This document shows positions 46,473 through 56,063 of a DNA stretch of 64,000 nucleotides, in pieces. The notes beneath the pieces are model-generated. The model saw only the letters and a program-made list of their open reading frames with translations. It did not search any database and was not told the DNA's origin. Source of the DNA: JAEUMG01 sp963805405 (GTDB lineage: Bacteria > Pseudomonadota > Alphaproteobacteria > Rhizobiales > Aestuariivirgaceae); contig CAWDUC010000020.1 of the NCBI GenBank assembly GCA_963805405.1, positions 1,302,001 through 1,366,000 of the forward strand, given 5' to 3'. A program made the translations under genes and the position numbers. Position 1 is the first letter of the stretch; the number at the start of each line of letters is the position of its first letter.

Positions 46473-47593
46473 TCAACCTTCCTTATGACGAGATAGGCGT
46501 GGACATAATCCATGCCATGACCTTCCGGCGAAGCCGCGACGAGCGCTTCATAGCGGCCATAATATGCGTCGAGAATTGCCAGCCTTTCCGTCGGCGAGCG
46601 CGCGGGCGACAAGGCTGCCGCAAAGACGGGCTCCGACCAGGATCGCAATGTCGGGATGTAGTCGCGCGCAAACTTGCCGGCATCGCGATGGTCCGCGAAG
46701 GCCATTGCATAGGGACAGCGAACGACGCGGGTCTCAACATGCTCAAGACGGAGTCCGGCGGCGTAGACGGGAGACGCTGCATCGTGAAATGGCGCGGTGA
46801 ATTCCGCGACCGTCCGGTAATGCTGCGGGAAGACGGCGGCGGCTCCCTCCTCACTGGTGATCATTCGGGAGGAGGCAAGATCGCTCCAGAGAGCGCTGAA
46901 GGTGTCGAACATGCTGACGCCGCCCGTATGTCCGAGATAGCGCCCTTCCTCATCGATCCCGAAGTTGAAGAGGCAGAGACGCCCGCCGGGCCGAAGTTCC
47001 GCGGCCCGTGCCAGAAGCATGCGCTCCCAATCCCGCGCGCCCTGGGCCACAAATGCCTGGCGCTCGGCGCCCTTCGCTCCAACCATGTGGACATGGCCGG
47101 TAATCCCGGTCGGTACGGTCGAGATATAATGCGAGGCCGTCGAGGAGAAACCCAAATGCAAAGTATCAGCGGGCACGATCTGGCGATGAAAGGAGTTCGC
47201 AGAAGCCAGGACGAAGACATTGTCGACTTCTTCGAGGTAGCTGTGAATGCCGGCCTGTCCGTGAATTGCCCGGAAGAGCTGCGAGAAATCATTGCGCGGC
47301 AAATCCGTATAGACCAATTCGATCGGGCGCGAGGCGTACTTTTCCCGCAAGCGCTTCAGCACGGCGCGCCACAGGTCGATCGACGTGCCGCCATCGGCAC
47401 AGCCCATGTCGGTCAGGCGGATTACAGTGCCATCATCGCCAAGGGGAAGACGTTCGACGGCATCGAGGACCAAGTGGGTGGCGCCATCGATGACGTCCTT
47501 CGCACCGGTCGTTGCCCGCGAATAATAGCCGGCGCCCTTCATGGCGATGAATTGTTCAGGTGATGATGCAGTCGACACGGGGGATCGCTCCAT
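46469..47593 (-). CDS. SABATH-like (Methyltransf_7) SAM-dependent carboxyl methyltransferase
   Basis: About 374 residues from the start at 47593 (47611 is an alternative). The SABATH signature is visible: MKGAGYYSRATTGAKDVI (substrate helix), TDMGCADGGTSIDLW (SAM loop), ELVYTDLPRNDFSQLFRAIH and ASANSFHRQIVPADTLHLGF, then GGRLCLFNFGID. In plants this family methylates carboxyl groups of salicylate, jasmonate and others; bacterial members are sparse and mostly uncharacterised. It forms a two-gene operon with an Ldh_2 dehydrogenase. Confidence 0.85.
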   Translation of the reverse strand: MERSPVSTASSPEQFIAMKGAGYYSRATTGAKDVIDGATHLVLDAVERLPLGDDGTVIRLTDMGCADGGTSIDLWRAVLKRLREKYASRPIELVYTDLPRNDFSQLFRAIHGQAGIHSYLEEVDNVFVLASANSFHRQIVPADTLHLGFSSTASHYISTVPTGITGHVHMVGAKGAERQAFVAQGARDWERMLLARAAELRPGGRLCLFNFGIDEEGRYLGHTGGVSMFDTFSALWSDLASSRMITSEEGAAAVFPQHYRTVAEFTAPFHDAASPVYAAGLRLEHVETRVVRCPYAMAFADHRDAGKFARDYIPTLRSWSEPVFAAALSPARSPTERLAILDAYYGRYEALVAASPEGHGMDYVHAYLVIRKVE

Positions 47594-47706
47594 TCGGCCA
47601 TAAAAACGCATTGGCCGGGCGAAGCAAGGGTCCAATGCTGCGGCTTGCCGCAGCAGGGCCCGGTCGGTAGGAGTTGCAGCGATCCGATGATTGACGAGGA
47701 CTGACC

Positions 47707-48929
47707 ATGCCCGGGCCGCTCTCCCATATCCGCGTACTCGATCTGTCGCGCGTGCTCGCCGGTCCATGGGCCAGCCAATTGCTCGCCGATCTCGGCGCCG
47801 AGGTGATCAAGATCGAAAGGCCCGGAGAAGGTGACGATACGCGCGGCTGGGGTCCGCCTTTCCTGACCAATGCCGACGGTTCGCGCGGCGATGCTGCGTA
47901 TTTCCTGTCGACCAATCGCGGCAAACGCTCTGTGTGCATCGACATGGCGAAGCCGGAAGGCCAGGCGCTCATCCGCAAACTCGCCGAGAAGTCAGATATC
48001 GTGCTTGAGAATTTCAAGGTGGGCGGATTGAAGAAATACGGCCTCGATTATGAGAGCCTGAAGGAGCTCAATCCGCGCCTCATCTATTGTTCAATCACCG
48101 GCTTCGGGCAGGACGGCCCTTACGCGCAGCGTGCCGGCTACGACTTCATGATCCAAGGCATGGGCGGCATCATGTCGATCACCGGACAGCCTGACGGCGT
48201 CGAGGGCGCCGGGCCGGTCAAGGTCGGCGTCGCCTTCGCCGATATCTTTACCGGCATCTATTCGGTCGTCGGCATGCTGGCCGCGCTTGTGCATCGTGAC
48301 CGCAATGGCGAAGGCCAGCATGTCGACATGGCGTTGCTGGACACGCAGGTCGCCGTGCTTGCCAACCAGGCTCTCAACTTCCTTGTCGGCGGCAAGTCGC
48401 CGGTGCGCCTCGGCAATGCTCATCCCAATATCGTGCCCTACCAGACCTTCGCGACGAAGGACGGACACATCATCATCGCGATCGGCACCGATCGGCAATT
48501 CCGCGAATATTGCATATTGATCGGCACGCCTGCGCTGCCGGACGACATGCGCTTCTCGAGCAATCGCGCCCGCGTCGAAAATCGCGACGCACTTATCGCG
48601 CTGCTGATCGAGCCGATGAAGGCGCGCGCGACAGCGGATTGGATCGACCTGTTCGAGCCCGCTGCCATTCCCTGCGGCCCGATCAATTCGATCGAAGAAG
48701 TGTTCGCCAACCCGCAGGTCCAGCATCGCGGCATGAATATCAGCCTCAACCGGCCCGATGGGGTTGCTACCCCCGGCGTCGCCAATCCGATCCGGCTTTC
48801 AGCAACGCCCATCGCCTATGACAAGGCACCTCCGGCACTGGGCGAAGGCACTGAGGAGGTCTTGCGCAATCTCCTGGGAATCACCCCTGAGGAGATCGGC
48901 AAGCTCAGGCTTCGGGCGCTATCGGCTAA
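47707..48929 (+). CDS. CaiB/BaiF-type (family III) CoA transferase
   Basis: About 407 residues. SHIRVLDLSRVLAGPWASQL, GAEVIKIERPGEGDDTRGWG, FLSTNRGKRSVCIDM, SITGFGQDGPYAQRAGYDF, and the catalytic Asp in GQHVDMALLDTQVAVLANQA place it in family III. The frame runs on to 48972 in an unrelated tail, but restoring one base near 48911 gives the family-typical end LRASGAIG with a stop at 48927-48929, so the extension is an artefact. It moves CoA between carboxylates; carnitine- and betaine-type acids are among known substrates. Next genes are the corrinoid set. Confidence 0.9.
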
Positions 48930-48982
48930 ATGTCGTTTTTTGACTGCTTGCCGTTTTCAGCGCGGCGCATAAGCTTGGCCCC

Positions 48983-49281
48983 ATGGCAAATCTGATCGTT
49001 ACCTATTGGCGCGACATCCCCTCGCAGATCTCTGTCAAGATCGGGCGCAAGGAAGAAAAGCGCATGCTTTCCGAGCGCTTCCAGGAAGCGATCGACATGG
49101 CGGCGATGCGCGACGGGCGCCTCGGAAACCGATGCCTATCTCGCCGAATGGCGGCGGGCCGAACCGATCAGCGTCGGTGACGATCTCGTCGCGGAGGCCG
49201 AGGCCGCCCGCCAAAAATTCGAAACGACTTACGACAAGGAACGGCTCAAGGCGCTTATCGCCAAGGGCGGACGCGCAATAG
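48983..49281 (+). CDS. Small 'virulence factor' family protein (PF13769-like), frameshifted
   Basis: It starts MANLIVTYWRDIPSQISVKI and continues GRKEEKRMLSERFQEAIDMA. After a shift near 49117 it reads ETDAYLAEWRRAEPISVGDD and YDKERLKALIAKGGR. About 95 residues, helical and soluble. The family name is historical and the function is unknown. In alphaproteobacteria I associate it with methyltetrahydrofolate:corrinoid methyltransferase and RACE genes, as here (25 bases upstream of the former). The exact end is uncertain because another small shift may lie near 49275. Confidence 0.65.
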
Positions 49282-49305
49282 ACCCACCCCTCTTCAGGAC
49301 CGATC

Positions 49306-50274
49306 ATGACCCAGACACTCATCGCCTCCGCCACCAAGGAAGTCCTCATCGGCTTCGACCGCCCGTTCTGCGTGATCGGCGAGCGCATCAATCCCACCGG
49401 CCGCAAGAAGCTCGCCGCCGAAATGCAGGCCGGCAATTTCGAGATGGTGATGGCCGACGCCATCAACCAGACCAAGGCCGGCGCACTGGTTCTCGACATC
49501 AATGCCGGCGTCACCGCGGTCAATCCGAACGAGACCGAGCCGCCGCTCCTCGCCAGACGATCGAGATCGTGCAGTCGGTCACTGATCTTCCATTGTGCAT
49601 CGATTCATCGGTGTCTGCCGCAATCAAAGCGGGGCTGGAAACCGCCAAGGGCCGACCGCTGGTCAATTCCGTCACCGGCGAGGAAGAAAAGCTCGAGGCG
49701 ATCCTGCCGCTGGTTGCGAAATACAATGTCGCCGGTCGTTGCGATCTCGAATGACGAGACCGGCATTTCGGAAGATCCGGACGTGCGCTTCGAAGTGGCA
49801 AAGAAGATCGTCCAGCGGGCGGCCGATTACGGGATCAAGCCGCATGACATCGTCGTCGATCCGCTGGTCATGCCGATCGGCGCGATGGCGACGGCCGGCC
49901 AGCAGGTGTTCCGCCTGGTGCGCCGCCTGCGCGAGGAGCTGAAGGTCAACACCACCTGCGGCGCCTCCAACATCTCCTTCGGCATGCCGAACCGGCGCGT
50001 TCTGACCGGCCATTTCCTCGCCATGGCGGCATCGCATGGCATGACGTCGGCAATCATGAACCCGCTCCATGATGAAGACATGCATGCGATCATGGCGGCC
50101 AATGTGCTCAACGGCACCGACCGCAATTGCAAGTCATGGACGAACAAGTTCCGCGACATGGCAACACCGCCGGCCATTACCCAGGCCGTGGGCGATGGCC
50201 TGCCGGGTGCCTCGGGCGAGGATGCCGACGCTCGCCGCCGCGCCCGCGAGGAGCGCCGCCGGCGCCGAGGCTGA
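49306..50274 (+). CDS. Methyltetrahydrofolate:corrinoid methyltransferase (pterin-binding, MtgA/AcsE-like), frameshifted
   Basis: The pterin-binding TIM barrel shows CVIGERINPTGRKKLA, GALVLDINAG, LPLCIDSSVSAAIKAGLE, PLVNSVTGEEEKLEAI, NDETGISEDPDVRFEVAKKI, DIVVDPLVMPIG, NTTCGASNISFGMPNRRVL and AIMNPLHDEDM. Shifts near 49550 and 49735 are needed. It moves a methyl group between a corrinoid protein and tetrahydrofolate; with MttB-type enzymes the direction is corrinoid to THF. The short Arg/Glu-rich tail is unusual. Co-directional with the activator gene, 7 bases apart. Confidence 0.9.
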   Translation: MTQTLIASATKEVLIGFDRPFCVIGERINPTGRKKLAAEMQAGNFEMVMADAINQTKAGALVLDINAGVTAVNPNETEPPLLARRSRSCSRSLIFHCASIHRCLPQSKRGWKPPRADRWSIPSPARKKSSRRSCRWLRNTMSPVVAISNDETGISEDPDVRFEVAKKIVQRAADYGIKPHDIVVDPLVMPIGAMATAGQQVFRLVRRLREELKVNTTCGASNISFGMPNRRVLTGHFLAMAASHGMTSAIMNPLHDEDMHAIMAANVLNGTDRNCKSWTNKFRDMATPPAITQAVGDGLPGASGEDADARRRAREERRRRRG

Positions 50275-50281
50275 TACAAGC

Positions 50282-52320
50282 ATGAGCGAGGCTGCCGGCG
50301 ACGCCCTGATCGTCTTCACCCCGTCCGGCAAGCGCGGGCGCTTTCCGCTTGGCACGCCCGTCCTGCAGGCGGCGCGTTCGCTCGGCGTCGATATCGACTT
50401 CGGTCTGCGGCGGCCGCGCCATTTGCGGGCGCTGCCAGGTCACGGTCGGCGAAGGCGAGTTCGCCAAGCACGGCATCGTCTCCAATGACTCGCACCTCTC
50501 CGGCTTCTTCGGCGGTCGAGCGGCGCTATGACGACAAGCGCGGCCTGATCGCCGGCCGCCGCCTGTCCTGCCAGACCCAGCTGCTCGGCGATGTCGTGAT
50601 CGACGTTCCGCCGGAAAGCCAGGTGCACAAGCAGGTGGTGCGCAAGCGCGCCGAAGCGCGTGCCATCGAGATCAATGCCGGCGACACGCCTTCACTTCAT
50701 CGAAGTGGAGGAGCCCGACATGCACAAGCCCTCCTCCGATCTCGAACGCGTCTATCGCGCGCTCGACGAGCAGTGGGGCATCAAGAACGTCTCCTGCGAC
50801 ACCGCGATCATTCGCGATCTGCAAAAGATCGCTGCGCAAGGGCGAATGGAAGGTCACCGCCGCCGTCAATACGCGCACCGGCGGCGAAGGCAATCGCCTC
50901 GTCGCGCTGTGGCCCGGCTTCCACGACAAGGCCTTCGGACTTGCCGTCGATGTCGGCTCGACGACGATCGCCATGCATCTCACCGATCTCGCCAATGGCG
51001 ATGTCGTCGCCTCGTCGGGCTTGATGAACCCGCAGATCCGCTTCGGCGAGGACCTGATGAGCCGCGTCTCCTATGTGATGATGAATCCGGGCGGCGATAA
51101 GGAAATGACCGCGGCGATACGCGAGGCGCTCAACACGCTCGCCTCCCAGGTCGCGCAACGAAGCCGGCATCGATCTCAGCGACATCCTCGAGATCGTGCT
51201 GGTCGGCAATCCGGTCATGCATCATCTGTTCCTCGGCATCGATCCGACGGAACTGGGCGGCGCGCCCTTCGCACTGGCGACGGGCCTTCCGATCACCTGC
51301 CCCGCCAAGGACCTCGACCTCAAGCTCAATCCGGGCGCCTATGCCTATATCCTGCCGTGCATCGCCGGCCATGTCGGCGCCGACACCGCGGGCGTTGTCC
51401 TCTCGGAAAATCCGCACCATTCGGAAGACAACATGCTGGTGGTCGATGTCGGCACCAATGCCGAGATCGTGCTGGGATCCAAGCGCCGATTGCTCGCCTG
51501 CTCGTCGCCGACCGGTCCCGCCTTCGAAGGTGCGCAGATTTCCTGCGGCCAGCGCGCCGCACCAGGCGCCATCGAGCGCATCCGCATCGATCCCGTGACG
51601 CTGGAGCCGCGCTATCGGGTCATCGGCAGCGACCTGTGGTCGAACGAGCCCGGCTTCGAAGAGGCAACCGCGGCAACCGGTGTCACCGGCATTTGCGGCT
51701 CGGGCATCATCGAAGTGATCGCCGAGATGTATCTTGCCGGCATCATCAACCAGGACGGGCTGGTCGACGGTTCGATGGCGGCCAGAAGCCCGCGCATCGA
51801 GCCCTATAAGCGCACTTTCAACTATGTCGTCCGCGAGGGCGAACCGCGGATCATGATCACCCAGAACGATGTGCGCGCCATCCAACTCGCCAAGGCCGCG
51901 CTCTATGCCGGCACCCGGCTGCTGATGGACAAGCTCGGCATCGACCAGGTCGACCGCATCCGCCTCGCCGGCGCCTTCGGCAGCCATATTGACGTCAAGT
52001 ATGCGATGGTTCTCGGACTGATCCCCGATTGCCCGCTGGAGCGCGTCCAGTCGGCCGGCAACGCCGCCGGCACGGGTGCGCGCATCGCGCTGCTCAACGT
52101 CAAGGCGCGCGATGAGATCGAGCAGGTGGTGCGGCGGATCGAGAAGATCGAGACCGCGGTCGAGCCCCTGTTCCAGCAGCATTTCGTCGAGGCCATGGCG
52201 ATTCCGCACAAGACTGCCTTCTTTGCCAATCTGGCACAGGTTGTGACCTTTCCGGCTCCCAAGACTATCGAGGTGCCGGATCCCGAAGGCGGAGAGCGGC
52301 GGCGCCGCCGTCGCGGTTAG
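50282..52320 (+). CDS. Corrinoid protein reductive activator (RACE; 2Fe-2S ferredoxin plus DUF4445/ASKHA), frameshifted
   Basis: The N-terminus is a ferredoxin: FTPSGKRGRFPLGTPVLQAA and the cluster cysteines in SVCGGRAICGRCQVTVG and RLSCQT. A linker domain follows, then the actin-like ATPase fold: GLAVDVGSTTIAMHLTDLAN, VLVGNPVMHHLFLGIDPTEL, LVVDVGTNAEIVLG, SPTGPAFEGAQISCGQRA and ICGSGIIEVIAEM. Shifts lie between 50390 and 51160; the last 370 residues are intact. Such proteins use ATP and low-potential electrons to return oxidised Co(II) corrinoid to Co(I). It is a hallmark of corrinoid methyl transfer. Confidence 0.9.
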
Positions 52321-52378
52321 GCAGGGTTCGCGCAAGCTTCAAGCAATAGGCTCGCCTGCCAGAATGCGGGAGGCGACA

Positions 52379-52639
52379 ATGACGGCTAGTGCGCGGCAGC
52401 ACCCGGACGCGGAGTGCCAGGACGAAAAAATGATGATCGGCGGCTTGGTGGCGTTCGCCGCTCACCAGGCCGAGCGGATGGGCGATCCGACACTCTCAGG
52501 CAAACTCGAAACGCTGTTCATCGACATCGCGCAAAGCCTGCCCTCAGGCGCTCGCAAGACTTTGCTGATGATGTCGCATGAAATTGCGCTGCGCGATTCA
52601 CCGCCCGAGCGCGTCAAACTCTATCTCGTCAAATCCTAG
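52379..52639 (+). CDS. Small conserved helical protein, 86 residues
   Basis: GGGAGG lies 6 bases before the ATG. It reads MTASARQHPDAECQDEKMMI, then FAAHQAERMGDPTLSGKLET and ends DSPPERVKLYLVKS. It is helical, soluble and without cysteine motifs. It converges with psuG, overlapping it by 11 bases, and follows the activator gene by 58 bases. I do not recognise the family. Confidence 0.6.
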   Translation: MTASARQHPDAECQDEKMMIGGLVAFAAHQAERMGDPTLSGKLETLFIDIAQSLPSGARKTLLMMSHEIALRDSPPERVKLYLVKS

Positions 52640-53543
52640 CGCAATAAGCCCGCGCAATACGCGCGGCGACCTGCGCATTGTTCTTGACCAATGCGATATT
52701 GGACGCAAGCGAACGGCCGGCCGTGACTTCGGCTAGCCGCCCCAGCAAGAACGGCGTCACCGCCTTGCCGACGATTTGCCGGCGCTGCGCTTCGTGAATG
52801 GCATCGGTTATGACCGGTGCAATCTCTGCGGCTTGAATTTCGTGCTCGGCGGGAATGGGATTTGCAACCAAGACACCAGCCGAACCCAATTGCCATTGCG
52901 CGGAGAGCAGAGCCGCAACATCCTCGGGCCCTTCGCAGAGAATATGGAGGGGCAGCCCACTCGATCGCGAATAGAAGGCCGGGAACTCGCTTGTGCCGTA
53001 ACCCACGACCGGGACTGAAAGGGTTTCAAGCCATTCGAGCGTCAACGGCAAATCGAGGATTGCCTTGGCGCCTGCCGAAATGACGGCGACGGGCGTGCGC
53101 GACAGCTCCGTGAGATCGGCGGAAATATCGAAGGTGTCGCCGGCACCGCGATGCACGCCGCCAATCCCGCCGGTTGCAAAAATGCGGATTCCGGCCCGTG
53201 CCGCAATCTGCATTGTCGAGGCAACTGTTGTCGCGCCATCACTTCCGGTCGCCATGGCGAAGGCGAGATCACGGGTCGAAAGCTTCGGCATCTTCGCGCC
53301 CGACTTGCCGATGTGCTCGATCTGCTCAACGCTCAATCCAGCATGGAGTTTGCCGCCAATCACCGCGATGGTCGCCGGTACCGCGCCCTCGGCGCGGATC
53401 AACGCCTCGACGTCCAGGGCGGTGGCGACATTGGCCGGATAGCTCATGCCATGCGCGATGATCGTCGATTCCAACGCCACGATTGGCCGCCTGTCGGACT
53501 TCGCCGCGCCAACCTCGGGGCTCGTAACAACAAGCTCGCTCAT
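52629..53543 (-). CDS. psuG: Pseudouridine-5'-phosphate glycosidase
   Basis: The 304-residue protein shows PIVALESTIIAHGMSYPANV, GAVPATIAVIGGKLHAGLS, GATTVASTMQIAARAGIRIF, ATGGIGGVHRGAG, VISAGAKAILDLPLTLEWLE and VANPIPAEHEI, all diagnostic of the PsuG/IndA fold with a manganese site and the active Lys in GAKAILDLP. It splits pseudouridine 5'-phosphate into uracil and ribose 5-phosphate. Its start overlaps the psuK stop by 4 bases. Confidence 0.93.
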   Translation of the reverse strand: MSELVVTSPEVGAAKSDRRPIVALESTIIAHGMSYPANVATALDVEALIRAEGAVPATIAVIGGKLHAGLSVEQIEHIGKSGAKMPKLSTRDLAFAMATGSDGATTVASTMQIAARAGIRIFATGGIGGVHRGAGDTFDISADLTELSRTPVAVISAGAKAILDLPLTLEWLETLSVPVVGYGTSEFPAFYSRSSGLPLHILCEGPEDVAALLSAQWQLGSAGVLVANPIPAEHEIQAAEIAPVITDAIHEAQRRQIVGKAVTPFLLGRLAEVTAGRSLASNIALVKNNAQVAARIARAYCARI

Positions 53544-54481
53544 TCCAATTGATCCGCCGCATTCCGGACCGCGCCAACATCGATGCGGCCATCCAAGGAC
53601 TCTAGCACTGATGCCGCCGCAATCTGTCCGATGTGCGCTGCTACGCTTGCTGATCGCCCCCGGATCAGTCCGAATACCAGGCCTGCGATTGCCGCGTCGC
53701 CGCCACCCGTAACATCGCGCTCGCGTGCCCGGCTCACTTGCGCTGGAACACCGAAGGACGCCACGCCGGTTTCCGACTTCTCCGAGACAAGAACGCCATC
53801 GCGGTCGAGATGCAGAACGACCAGCCCAATGCCACGATCATGCAATGTGCGCGCTGCGCGTTCTGCCAATTGTGGTGTTGCACAGGAGTGCCCGGTCAGC
53901 CTTTCGGCCTGCGCGCGATTGGGCGTGGCCGCGAAGAGGGGCGCAATCTCGAGCATATCATCGAGCTTCCCGCATTTGGGCACCGAGACCGGATCGACCA
54001 ACAATCGCTTGCCATGCTCCGCCGAAAAACCTGCCAACCGCTTCAGCGTCACGGGCGCCAAGTTGCAGTCGGCAATGATGAAATCCGCCGCCATCAACTT
54101 ACCGCGATGCATGAGAATCTGCTCAGGGGTTATCGACTCGATGATCGCCATCGCATTCACGGCCGTGGCCAGGTTGCCGTCATGATCGAGAATGGCGCTG
54201 TAGATTCCAGTCGGCTTCGGGACGTTGTCGACACCCGTGATATCGACGCCGGCCGCAACCGTCTGGGCGAGAATCTGATGGCCGGCGGGATCGTTACCGA
54301 CGGCACTGATCAATGCCGTATCGACGCCCATTCGCGCCAAATGCTCGGCAATGTTGCGTGCAACGCCGCCCGGCATGATCCTGACGCGGCCCGGATTGGA
54401 AGTACCACCGATCAGCGGCTCCGCCGAAGTGGCGCGAATGTCGAGATTGGCGCCCCCAATGACGACGACACTACCGCGCAT
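53540..54481 (-). CDS. psuK: PfkB family sugar/nucleoside kinase, probable pseudouridine kinase
   Basis: The 313-residue protein has the PfkB N-terminal glycine block (VVIGGANLDI, RIMPGGVARNIAEHLARMGV) and the C-terminal anion hole and catalytic Asp in TGGGDAAIAGLVFG. Position directly upstream of psuG, with overlapping stop/start, makes pseudouridine the likely substrate. Its ATG overlaps the MttB-like gene stop (TAATG), so all three are one transcript. Confidence 0.9.
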   Translation of the reverse strand: MRGSVVVIGGANLDIRATSAEPLIGGTSNPGRVRIMPGGVARNIAEHLARMGVDTALISAVGNDPAGHQILAQTVAAGVDITGVDNVPKPTGIYSAILDHDGNLATAVNAMAIIESITPEQILMHRGKLMAADFIIADCNLAPVTLKRLAGFSAEHGKRLLVDPVSVPKCGKLDDMLEIAPLFAATPNRAQAERLTGHSCATPQLAERAARTLHDRGIGLVVLHLDRDGVLVSEKSETGVASFGVPAQVSRARERDVTGGGDAAIAGLVFGLIRGRSASVAAHIGQIAAASVLESLDGRIDVGAVRNAADQLE

Positions 54482-56063
54482 TAGAAGTCCGTCGGCGCGC
54501 CGCCTTCACGCTTGCGCCGCTCGACGAAGGCGTCGAGTTCGTCGCGGATGGCAGGGTCCATTGGCGGTTCGCGATATTCTGCCAGTGCCTGCTTCCACAG
54601 CGCATTGGCCTTTTGCGCGGCTTCCGGCTTGCCGGCGGCGCGCCCATTGCTGGTTGTTGCGCCAGTCGGAGATCATCGGCGCATAGAAGGCGTTGGTGTA
54701 GCGCGCCAAGCGTATGCGCGGCGCCGAAGAAATGTCCGCCGGGGCCAACTTCGCGGATCGGCTTCGATGCCCAGCGCATCCTCGGTTGTGTCCAGCGGCT
54801 TAAGAAATTCGGTCACCATCTGCAGCAGGTCGCAATCGAGCACGAACTTCTCGAATGATGCGACGAGGCCGCCTTCCATCCAGCCGGCGCGCATGCATGA
54901 CCATGTTGCCGCCGCCCATGGTGACGCCCCACAGCGAGAACACGCTTTCATAAGCCGCCTGCGCATCGACGGTGTTGGCCGCACAGGTGTTGGAGGTGCG
55001 GTAGGGCACGCTGTAGCGCCGCGCCAGCTGGCCGCCGACGATGCAGGCCTTCATGTATTCCGGCGTGCCGAAGGCCGGTGCGCCCGACTTCATGTCGACA
55101 TTCGAGGTGAAGCCGCCATAGATGAACGGCGCGCCCTTGCGCACCGTCTGGACAGCGCGAAGCCGGCCAGGGCTTCGGCATTCTGCTCCACCACCGCGCC
55201 CGCCACCGTCACCGGCGCCATGGCGCCAGCGAGCGTGAAGGGCGTGACGCAGATCGACCTGGTTGCGCGATGACATTTCGATGATGCCCTGCAGCATCGG
55301 CATGTCGAGCTTCAAGGGCGAGTTGGTGTTGATGATCGATGAACAGCGAGGGCTCGCGCTCGAGCTGCTCGGCATCGATGCCGCGGGCGATGCGGGCGAT
55401 CTCGATGCCATCGCAGATGCCGCTCTTTGCCCAGCGAATAGGCGTGGAACGGCTTGTCGGTCAGCACGGCCATGTCGCGCAGCGCTTCGAGATGGCGGAT
55501 CGAGGCATGGACATCGATCGGCTCGACCGGATAGCCGCCGAGGAAGTGGATGCAGTTGAAATACTGCGAGAGCTTCAGGAAGTTGCGGTAGTCCGCGAGA
55601 TTGCCGGGCCGGCGTCCGCCTTCCAAGTCGGAGCAGTTGGGCGGGCTCGAGACAGTGCCGAAGGCCATCCAATTGCCGCCGAGCCTGATCGTGTGCGCCG
55701 GATTGCGCGCATGGAAGGTGAATTTCCGACGGGGTCGAGGCCAGAGCAGCCTCGATCATCTCGCGGCCCGAAGTCGCACGCGTTCGCCATCGACCAAGGC
55801 GCCGGCCGCCTTGCGAAGCATGTCGCGCGCCTGCGGCAGCAGAAAATCCATGCCGATCTCTTCAAGCACGCGCAGAGAAGCCTGGTGAATCGATTCCAGC
55901 TCATCGGCGGAGACGATCTCGACGCGGCTTCAACCGCATGCGCGGCTGGCCATAGGCGAGCTGCGTCGATCTTGCGCTCGCCGGCACCGGCGCGGCGTCC
56001 GCCTTCCCTGCGGCCCCGCCGGTTCGACTCGGGGAGAACTTCGCCGCTGAGATTCTCAGTCAT
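54481..56063 (-). CDS. MttB-superfamily corrinoid methyltransferase 1, non-pyrrolysine (heavily frameshifted)
   Basis: It starts MTENLSGEVLPESNRRGRRE, an Arg-rich N-terminus shared with the second copy. Recognisable blocks in successive frames are SIHQASLRVLEEIGMDFLLP, NTNSPLKLDMPMLQGIIEMS, RKGAPFIYGGFTSNVDMKSG, YRTSNTCAANTVDAQAAYES, LWGVTMGGGNMVMHAAGWME and GPGGHFFGAAHTLARYTNAF, ending GGAPTDF. At least seven shifts are needed. No in-frame TAG is present in the region where TMA-type MttB has pyrrolysine, so a quaternary amine or another methyl donor is expected. It overlaps LysR upstream and psuK downstream. Confidence 0.85.
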
